Positions 1 through 5,153 of a stretch of 5,153 bases of DNA are shown here, piece by piece. Each line of letters starts with the position of its first letter. Position 1 is the first letter of the stretch. Origin of the DNA: Bacilli bacterium (lineage in GTDB: Bacteria > Bacillota_I > Bacilli_A > RFN20 > CAG-826); NCBI GenBank assembly GCA_016302065.1, contig JAEDOI010000050.1, positions 1 to 5,153 on the forward strand. The letters are read 5' to 3'. The notes under the pieces are model-generated. The model was not told the DNA's origin. It searched no databases and saw only the letters and a program-made list of their open reading frames with translations. Both the position numbers and the translations under genes were made by a program.

Positions 1-2
1 TT

Positions 3-2513
3 TTATTAGTTTTTATTGAGCTTATATTTACTATTACAAGAACACCTGGAGCATATAAAAAATCATATCTTTTAGTTATTATTGCATTATCTTTAGTAAT
101 TTTAGTTAATGCAATTTTCCTTTTTGTTCCTTCAAGCAATGTAATATCTAGATTTGATATGTCACTTCCTGGATATTATGTACTTTTATTAATGGTCTTA
201 TATATTGAATTTTATTATAAAAAGAATGGGATGGTCTCAGTATTTAAAGGATTTATTGTTGATAATTCTAATGAGGGATATGTTCTTTTTGATTATAAAG
301 ATCGTTTAGTTTTAACAAATGATAATGCAAAACACATGTTATTTAATGTTGTTTTTGATGATAATTTAACCAGTGAAGAATTTAACAAGAAACTTGATAT
401 TGAAGTTCCTTTAAGAAAAAATGAAAATCAAATAATTACTTTTCAATTAACATTAAATAAAGGTAATGAAAACAAAACTTTAAGATGTACCTTTAGAACC
501 ATAATGAATAAAAGAAATGAAGTATTAGGATATATTTATAGCTTTGCTGATGCTGATTTAGAAAGCGACCTTTTAACTACCTTTCAATCTTATAATTCAT
601 TTTTAAAACTTGTTAAAAGTGAAAGAAATTTCTTTACAGATGATCTAATTTTTACAATGATTGATATCGATGAATTAGGGTTAATTAATTCAACTAAATC
701 ATATAGTTTTGGAGACCAAAAAATAAAAGAGTTAGCTCAATTAATGAAAAAATATTTCCCAAAAAATTCTTATTTTATTAGATGTGAAGAGGCAGCATTA
801 GGAGTATTTACAATCAATAGAAGTGAAGAAGAAATTAATGATATATGTTTAAAGATTAAAAATGAATTTTCTTTTTCGTTTCAATACGCTTTTGGTGAAA
901 TTAAAAGCGATGATAATTTATTAGAAAAACTTCAATTAATTGAAAAGTCATTAAATACGAAGAAAATTCTTGATAATAAGTCAAAAAGAAGCAACAGCCT
1001 TAAAGCATTACTTTCTACTCTTCAAGAAGTTGATAAAGACACTTTAGATCATGTTGAAAGAACTAAGCTTTTAGCTGATAAATTAGGTAAAAGATTAGGG
1101 TTAAATTCAATTGAAAGAACAAGGCTTAGTTTGCTTTCAATGCTTCATGATATTGGTAAAATTACAGTTCCTTTAGAAATATTAAATAAACCAACTTCAT
1201 TAAATGAAGATGAGTGGGCTGTTTTAAAGTCTCATACTACAAAAGGAAAGAATATTGCTTTATCCTCTCCTGTATTAAAAGATATTGCTGATGAAATATT
1301 ACATCATCATGAAAGATGGGATGGAAGAGGTTATCCAGATGGATTAAGTAAAGAAACAATCCCTCTTTTAAGTAGAATTGTCGCTGTTGTAGATAGCTTT
1401 GATGCGATGATTAGCGATAGACCATATCGAAAAAGAATGAGTGTTAAAGAAGCAATTGATGAACTTAAAAGAAATAGTGGAACTCAGTTTGATCCTCGTG
1501 TAGTAAGTGAGTTTATCCCTTTAATTGATGTAGAAAGCGATGAAGAAGTTGAAAAAGTAATGTCAAATCGTGAACCTTATTTAGGAAATAATGAAAATAT
1601 TAAATCCTATTCTAAGTTTGTTAATTCTAATAATCTATTTTCTAAATATATTATTGATGATGGAGTTTTGATAAATTCAATCGATGATAATTTTGTTAAA
1701 CTTACAGGATACACTAAAGATGATGTTAAAAATGGTTTAAAACAATTAGATTTAATTCCTGATGAAGATAAAATTTATTATGCTGAAAAGGTTACTCAAT
1801 TAATTACTGCTGATCAAATTTGTTTTCTTGAACATCGAATAAAAAGAAAAGATGGAAAAATTATTAACGTATTTTGTTTTGGTCAAAAATATTATGATTC
1901 AGCTAAGAAGATGTATCGTGATGAAATTATTGTATTTAATGTTGATTCATCTTTCCTTATTAAAGAGATAATAAATAAAGAAGAAGAGAAATCTAATATT
2001 AGATTAAAATCATGGGAAAAATTATATCGTAGTGATTCACTTACCAACCTATTAAGTCATAATGCATTTAAAAATGATGCTAGTTTAGAATTATTAGATA
2101 ATACAAAAGGTCATCTATTCATAATGATAGATATTGATTCTTTTAAGGAATTTAATGATACACATGGACATAAAGTAGGTGATGAATTCCTTGTTTATCT
2201 TTCTAATATTATTATCGAAAACTTAAAAGATACTAATTATCTTGCTTCTAGACTTGGAGGAGATGAGTTTGCTATTTTAGTTAATTATAATTACGATTTA
2301 AGTATAGACTATATTAAGGGCAGAATTACCAAAGTATTTAATATAATTAATGATTCTTTAAAAAAGAAATATGGTGTAAACACAAGTATTTCAATGGGTG
2401 TAACTTTTAAAACTAATGAAATAAAGACATTTGATGATCTTTATTCAAAAGCTGATAGTGCAATGTATGAAAGAAAAAGAAACGGCAAAGATGGTGTCGC
2501 TTTCTATAATTAA
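3..2513 (+). CDS. Membrane-bound dual c-di-GMP enzyme (PAS, dead GGDEF, HD-GYP, PAS, GGDEF), 5' partial
   Basis: This protein probably both makes and breaks cyclic di-GMP at the membrane. The frame is open from position 3, so 836 residues are visible and the start lies upstream; the first ATG (159) is internal. Residues are counted from position 3. Residues 1-73 hold about three membrane helices resembling the end of the HisKA_7TM sensor (FDMSLPGYYV). PAS 1 spans about 83-182. A GGDEF fold at 203-317 carries EEAAL (262-266) at its signature, so it is catalytically dead. HD-GYP spans about 337-507, with H350, HDIGK (382-386), H411, HHHE (434-437), GYP (443-445) and D464; this set fits an active c-di-GMP phosphodiesterase. 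PAS 2 is at 542-649. A helical linker leads to DSLT (678-681) and a C-terminal GGDEF with D710, N718, D727, GGDEF (752-756) and SMG (797-799), fitting an active diguanylate cyclase. The RxxD inhibitory site reads DTNY (743-746). Domain calls are firm; the net activity is inferred. Confidence 0.93.
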   Translation, partial: LLVFIELIFTITRTPGAYKKSYLLVIIALSLVILVNAIFLFVPSSNVISRFDMSLPGYYVLLLMVLYIEFYYKKNGMVSVFKGFIVDNSNEGYVLFDYKDRLVLTNDNAKHMLFNVVFDDNLTSEEFNKKLDIEVPLRKNENQIITFQLTLNKGNENKTLRCTFRTIMNKRNEVLGYIYSFADADLESDLLTTFQSYNSFLKLVKSERNFFTDDLIFTMIDIDELGLINSTKSYSFGDQKIKELAQLMKKYFPKNSYFIRCEEAALGVFTINRSEEEINDICLKIKNEFSFSFQYAFGEIKSDDNLLEKLQLIEKSLNTKKILDNKSKRSNSLKALLSTLQEVDKDTLDHVERTKLLADKLGKRLGLNSIERTRLSLLSMLHDIGKITVPLEILNKPTSLNEDEWAVLKSHTTKGKNIALSSPVLKDIADEILHHHERWDGRGYPDGLSKETIPLLSRIVAVVDSFDAMISDRPYRKRMSVKEAIDELKRNSGTQFDPRVVSEFIPLIDVESDEEVEKVMSNREPYLGNNENIKSYSKFVNSNNLFSKYIIDDGVLINSIDDNFVKLTGYTKDDVKNGLKQLDLIPDEDKIYYAEKVTQLITADQICFLEHRIKRKDGKIINVFCFGQKYYDSAKKMYRDEIIVFNVDSSFLIKEIINKEEEKSNIRLKSWEKLYRSDSLTNLLSHNAFKNDASLELLDNTKGHLFIMIDIDSFKEFNDTHGHKVGDEFLVYLSNIIIENLKDTNYLASRLGGDEFAILVNYNYDLSIDYIKGRITKVFNIINDSLKKKYGVNTSISMGVTFKTNEIKTFDDLYSKADSAMYERKRNGKDGVAFYN

Positions 2514-2557
2514 TTTACTGAATTAATATACAAAATATCCATATATTCTAAATAGGT

Positions 2558-2563
2558 TATAAT
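2558..2563 (+). promoter_or_regulatory. Candidate -10 box for the BI-1-like gene
   Basis: A perfect TATAAT lies in the 137-base gap between genes 1 and 2. It would give a leader of roughly 80 bases before the ATG at 2651. The matching -35 is poor: TATCCA at 2536-2541, three of six consensus bases with a 16-base spacer. There is no TG extension. In such AT-rich DNA a TATAAT by chance is quite possible, so gene 2 could also be read through from gene 1. Confidence 0.35.
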
Positions 2564-2638
2564 TTATCTTATTTACAATAAATAGCAATAATTGCTTGTT
2601 GATTTTATTTTATAAAAAATTGATTTATTATATTAAAG

Positions 2639-2645
2639 AAAGGAG
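2639..2645 (+). promoter_or_regulatory. Ribosome binding site of the BI-1-like gene
   Basis: AAAGGAG ends five bases before the ATG at 2651. It is a strong Shine-Dalgarno at the right spacing and fixes the start. It is the only convincing Shine-Dalgarno at a start visible in the window, which contrasts with the transporter gene starting at 4409. Confidence 0.85.
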
Positions 2646-2650
2646 ACTTT

Positions 2651-3454
2651 ATGAGAAAAAATGGTCAAAGTGAAGTTATCATTGATAATGATAGTCAAAA
2701 AGTAGTTGATTTAAATAAAGCAAATAAAAGTTCAGCTTATTTTAAAATCTTTTTATTTTTAGCGTTAGGCTTAATTTTAACTAGTATTGTTACGGTTGGT
2801 TTTTCTTATCTTTTTACAAATCTTTTATTTGGATCTATTGATGAAACGGCTGGTTTAATATGGTTCTTTGTAATATTATTTGTTTCATTTATTGGAGCAT
2901 TTCTATCTAGTTTTTTTGTAACAAAAAGTAGACTTGTTACAAAAAAGACATCTACATCGTTAATTAGTTATTTACTATATACATTCTTTATTGGAATTTT
3001 CCTAGCTTCTTTTGTTCTTTTTATTGAAGATCCTACAATTCTAGGAATTACTTTGCTTACTACATCTATCTTAGTATTAAGCATGGGAATTATAGCCTAT
3101 CTTTCTAAAGGTAAAGGTTTATTTATGGTAGCAGGAGTTATTTCTATTTTAGTATTTGGAATAGCAGCTCTTTATTTATTAACTTTCTTTTTATTTCCTT
3201 TATTTATAGTAATTTCTGCTTCTTCAATGCTTTGGATATTCTTTATTGTTGAATGCATCCTTTTTGCTTCTATTTTAATTTATACAGCTATTGATTTCTT
3301 TATGATAAAAAAAGAAATAGAAGCAAGAAACAATATTACAAATAGTGATTGTTTATATTTTTCTTTAGTTATATATTCTGATTTTGTAAGAATATTTATT
3401 CAACTTCTTAGATTATTAATAATATTATTTTCAGCAAAAGGTAGAAATAAATAA
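2651..3454 (+). CDS. Bax inhibitor-1/YetJ-like (UPF0005) seven-helix membrane protein
   Basis: The protein has 267 residues. A hydrophilic N-terminus (1-29) is followed by about seven hydrophobic helices, near 31-57, 67-90, 102-123, 128-150, 155-180, 183-213 and 236-260. Three stretches fit the bacterial BI-1/YccA/YetJ family. The first helix begins YFKIFLFLALGLILTS. The middle has LGITLLTTSIL followed by a glycine-rich helix. The C-terminus has SLVIYSDFVRIFIQLLRLL, matching the family pattern of a small residue, LxLYLDF and LFxxLLR. D215 (in YTAIDFF) and D244 (in YSDF) fall where the family's paired pH-sensing aspartates lie. YetJ of Bacillus subtilis is described as a pH-sensitive calcium leak, so a similar role is inferred here. 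The protein is somewhat longer than usual, through its N-terminal tail and a loop between the two aspartates. A polytopic protein of another family is possible but less likely. Confidence 0.8.
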   Translation: MRKNGQSEVIIDNDSQKVVDLNKANKSSAYFKIFLFLALGLILTSIVTVGFSYLFTNLLFGSIDETAGLIWFFVILFVSFIGAFLSSFFVTKSRLVTKKTSTSLISYLLYTFFIGIFLASFVLFIEDPTILGITLLTTSILVLSMGIIAYLSKGKGLFMVAGVISILVFGIAALYLLTFFLFPLFIVISASSMLWIFFIVECILFASILIYTAIDFFMIKKEIEARNNITNSDCLYFSLVIYSDFVRIFIQLLRLLIILFSAKGRNK

Positions 3455-3461
3455 TAATAAA

Positions 3462-4409
3462 CTAAATTAAATTATATTTAACGACTATATCATTTATTAT
3501 TATTAACACTATGCCTAGTGTTAATAATATAACACCTGATATAGTCTTTTTATTTGCTTTCTCTTTAAAGAAAATAAAAGAAACAATAAAGGTTAATATA
3601 ATTGATAATTTAGTAATACTTGAAACAACAAGAGGATTAGAATTAGGTATGTTTAAAGCTTCGTATTCACTAATCCAAGCAATACCAGTAGAAAGACCAC
3701 TTAAAGTTAAAAAGATGTAGCTTTTAGCATCGTTTTTACTTATTCCTATATAATCTTTTTTAACAATAACAATAATTAAAGCAAATATAAAGACTAAAAT
3801 AGTACGATAAAAAGTTAAAATAGAAGAAGAAATATTATTTAAACCAATTTTAATAAATAGTGATACTAATGAAGCAAAAATTGCACTAAGTAGAGCATAA
3901 ATAATATACTTTTTCTTATGTTTAAACTCATTATTACTTTCAATATCAATATCTTTTTTCTTTTTTAAATCTAACATCAATAATGTTCCAGCTATCATTA
4001 AAGATAAACTTAAAACAATACTAATAATGGTAAATATATTGCCATTATTAGTAGTGTCATTAAAAAAGAAAATAATAAAAAGAATAGTTGTAAGAACAAA
4101 GCTACATTTATCAATGGCTACTACTTTACTAACTTCTCCTATTTTTAAAGCTTTATAATAAAATATCCAACTTAAAAATGTAGCAATACTAGAAAGAATA
4201 ATGAATATTATGTTTATATAATTAAATTTAACTGTTTCTTTAAATGTATCTTGAATTAAGCATAAAATAAGACTACAAATAATAACAATAAAAGTTCTAA
4301 AACATGTAGCAAAGTTGGAATTAACATTTTTAATTCCAACTTTAGCTAAAATTGTAGTTAAAGAAGTAAAAATAGAAGCAATTAAAGCAAATAATATATA
4401 AATATACAT
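3462..4409 (-). CDS. EamA/DMT superfamily transporter, two-repeat form
   Basis: This 315-residue inner-membrane protein is probably a drug/metabolite-superfamily exporter or uptake carrier; the substrate cannot be read from sequence. It has about ten helices in two related halves, roughly 3-147 and 167-310, joined by a charged cytoplasmic loop with KKKKD and KHKKK (149-167). The halves align visibly: LAKVGIKNVNSNFATCFRT (21-39) against FIKIGLNNISSSILTFYRT (185-203), and WIFYYKALKIG (81-91) against WISEYEALNI (245-254). The second half ends with the usual FFKEK, then a G-rich last helix (280-309). The first half has FFFND instead and lacks that Glu. The only start in the open frame is the ATG at 4409, and no Shine-Dalgarno precedes it. 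The gene ends with TAG and converges on the BI-1-like gene, with seven bases between their stops. Its last 22 or so codons (288-309) overlap that gene's probable terminator. Confidence 0.88.
   Translation of the reverse strand: MYIYILFALIASIFTSLTTILAKVGIKNVNSNFATCFRTFIVIICSLILCLIQDTFKETVKFNYINIIFIILSSIATFLSWIFYYKALKIGEVSKVVAIDKCSFVLTTILFIIFFFNDTTNNGNIFTIISIVLSLSLMIAGTLLMLDLKKKKDIDIESNNEFKHKKKYIIYALLSAIFASLVSLFIKIGLNNISSSILTFYRTILVFIFALIIVIVKKDYIGISKNDAKSYIFLTLSGLSTGIAWISEYEALNIPNSNPLVVSSITKLSIILTFIVSFIFFKEKANKKTISGVILLTLGIVLIIINDIVVKYNLI
3483..3551 (+). terminator. Probable intrinsic terminator of the BI-1-like gene, inside the convergent coding region
   Basis: The outer arms GACTATATCA (3483-3492) and TGATATAGTC (3537-3546) pair perfectly over 10 bases. 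The inner arms 3498-3511 and 3516-3529 pair perfectly over 14 bases around a TGCC loop. Between them is a 5/7-base internal loop. T5 (3547-3551) follows directly on the + strand. The stem begins 28 bases after the stop of gene 2. On the - strand no T run follows the stem, so the structure is oriented for gene 2. It lies wholly within codons 288-309 of the convergent transporter. Confidence 0.75.
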
Positions 4410-4416
4410 GATTAAT

Positions 4417-4444
4417 AAGATAGCACCAATAAGGACTAATTCAA
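4417..4444 (-). promoter_or_regulatory. Candidate extended -10 promoter giving a leaderless transporter mRNA
   Basis: Read on the - strand, there is TTGAAT (4439-4444), a 16-base spacer ending in TGC, and then TATCTT (4417-4422). The TG one base before the -10 box makes an extended -10 element. Each hexamer matches four of six consensus bases. Only seven bases separate the -10 box from the ATG at 4409, so transcription would begin at or within a base or two of the A of the start codon. This agrees with the absence of a Shine-Dalgarno. AT-rich DNA makes such matches cheap. Confidence 0.4.
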
Positions 4445-4458
4445 GTTATTAATTTATT

Positions 4459-4492
4459 AAAAAGCCAATAGATATAAATTAGATCTATTGGC
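4459..4492 (-). terminator. Intrinsic terminator of the NCS2 purine permease gene
   Basis: GCCAATAGAT (4464-4473) and ATCTATTGGC (4483-4492) form a perfect 10-base stem with a 9-base loop. On the - strand the stem is followed at once by T5 (A5 at 4459-4463 on the + strand). It begins 30 bases after the permease stop codon. No T run follows on the + strand, so it serves the - strand. It separates the permease from the transporter gene downstream. Confidence 0.85.
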
Positions 4493-4522
4493 CATTTAAG
4501 TATAATTAATATTTTATTTTAA

Positions 4523-5153
4523 TTAAAATACTAATGCTTTAACGATGTATAAAGCAATAAAGAGAATTGATACAACATACATTATTGGATGTACTTTTTT
4601 AGCTTTTCCTGAAGCTAAAGAACAAACAACATAAGTAATAAACCCAAAAGCAATACCATCACTAATTGAGTAAGCAAGTACCATCATAATGATTGTAAAG
4701 AAACCACTAATAGCAGCAACTTTATCATCCCATTCGAAGTTTTTAAGTTGAGTAAACATTAATGTTCCAACATAAACTAAAGCTAAACTTGTAACAGGAG
4801 AATAGGCAATTCCATCAATTGTTACGCTTGAAAACATTCCTAAAATTGGATATATTCCTAAGCTTAAAATAAATAATAAACCAACTAAAACTGAACTCAT
4901 TCCAGTTTTAGCACCAACTGAAATTCCAGTTGTTGATTCAACAAATGAAGTAACAGTAGAAGTACCTAAAATTGATCCTCCAACTGTTCCAATTGCATCA
5001 ACTAAAAGTGCTCTTTGACCATTTTTAATATTTCCATTTTCATCAATAATTCCTGCTTCACTTCCAACAGCTACAAGAGTTCCAGCAGTATCAAAGAAAT
5101 CGATTAATAATAAACTAAATAAAACAGCATAAGCTTCTGGTTTAGTAAATACA
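4523..5153 (-). CDS. AzgA-like NCS2 purine permease (guanine/hypoxanthine or adenine), 5' partial
   Basis: This is an inner-membrane purine base importer, probably proton coupled. The frame is open from the right edge to the TAA at 4523-4525, giving 209 residues, about the C-terminal half of a family member of roughly 430-450. The Met at 4900 is internal and not the start. Counting from the edge, LIDFFDTAGTLVAVG (16-30) is the AzgA-branch signature helix. Next come RALLVDAIGTVGGSILGTST (47-66) and VTSFVESTTGI (67-77), then GAKTG (80-84). D21 and E72 sit on the two helices that carry acidic substrate-contacting residues in NCS2 proteins. About four hydrophobic helices follow, with FEWDDKVAAISGFFTIIMM in the usual place before the last ones. 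The family covers PbuG/PbuO and the E. coli adenine and guanine/hypoxanthine permeases; the visible part does not decide the substrate. A purine riboswitch, if present, would lie beyond the window. Confidence 0.95.
   Translation of the reverse strand, partial: VFTKPEAYAVLFSLLLIDFFDTAGTLVAVGSEAGIIDENGNIKNGQRALLVDAIGTVGGSILGTSTVTSFVESTTGISVGAKTGMSSVLVGLLFILSLGIYPILGMFSSVTIDGIAYSPVTSLALVYVGTLMFTQLKNFEWDDKVAAISGFFTIIMMVLAYSISDGIAFGFITYVVCSLASGKAKKVHPIMYVVSILFIALYIVKALVF

Noticed and set aside
2584..2596. Small hairpin AGCAA-TAA-TTGCT followed at a distance by T-rich sequence, considered as terminator of the c-di-GMP gene
   Set aside because: The stem is only five base pairs with two G-C pairs, and the T-rich part begins several bases later and is interrupted. 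It is too weak to call in DNA this AT-rich, though it may lie in the leader of gene 2.
2608..2617. Palindrome TTTTATAAAA upstream of gene 2, considered as an operator
   Set aside because: It is made only of A and T, and such palindromes are expected by chance at this base composition. There is no second copy or nearby regulator gene.
2592..2631. TTGCTT/TTGTTG with TATTAT as a second promoter for gene 2
   Set aside because: The spacing between the -35-like and -10-like elements is far outside 16-18 bases, and the -10 would leave almost no room before the ribosome site.
3511..3720. Open frame of 69 codons on the + strand
   Set aside because: It lies fully antisense within the well-supported DMT transporter, begins in the loop of the terminator stem, has no ribosome site and shows no family resemblance.
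4410..4522. Hidden small gene or riboswitch between the permease and the transporter
   Set aside because: The gap is explained by the permease terminator and the candidate transporter promoter. No open frame with a plausible start, and no conserved aptamer pattern, is visible.
2514..5153. A new multi-gene system (defence island, toxin-antitoxin, secretion cluster)
   Set aside because: The four genes belong to common housekeeping or signalling families, face different directions and are separated by terminators. Nothing links them into one system.

Overview
This is a strongly AT-rich window with four protein genes and short intergenic gaps. The proteins are rich in Lys, Asn and Ile. All eight Trp codons I located across the four genes are TGG, so the standard bacterial code fits and a Mycoplasma-type code (UGA = Trp) is unlikely. 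The one clear Shine-Dalgarno is AAAGGAG. Together these suggest a low-GC member of the Bacillota, perhaps an uncultured gut Bacilli or Clostridia lineage. The window cannot settle the exact clade.

Layout. (1) Positions 3-2513, + strand: the 3' part of a large membrane-anchored cyclic-di-GMP enzyme. Its order is membrane segments, PAS, dead GGDEF, HD-GYP, PAS, active-looking GGDEF. The frame is open to the window edge, so the true start lies upstream. (2) Positions 2651-3454, + strand: a seven-helix Bax inhibitor-1 (BI-1)/YetJ-type membrane protein, preceded by a strong ribosome binding site and a possible promoter. (3) Positions 3462-4409, - strand: a ten-helix EamA/DMT-type transporter made of two repeats, convergent with gene 2. 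(4) Positions 4523-5153, - strand: the C-terminal half of an AzgA-like NCS2 purine permease, cut by the right edge.

Regulation. A long, near-perfect stem followed by T5 (3483-3551) looks like the terminator of gene 2, but it lies inside the coding end of gene 3. The permease has a clean intrinsic terminator (4459-4492, - strand). Just beyond it is a candidate extended -10 promoter for gene 3. It would start transcription at or next to the gene 3 ATG, and that gene has no Shine-Dalgarno.

The genes do not form an evident pathway: they cover c-di-GMP signalling, an ion-leak-type membrane protein, a metabolite transporter and purine uptake. I found no mobile element, CRISPR array, tRNA, rRNA or recognisable defence system. 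The most interesting points are the domain plan of the c-di-GMP protein, the terminator embedded in the convergent gene, and the possible leaderless transcript.
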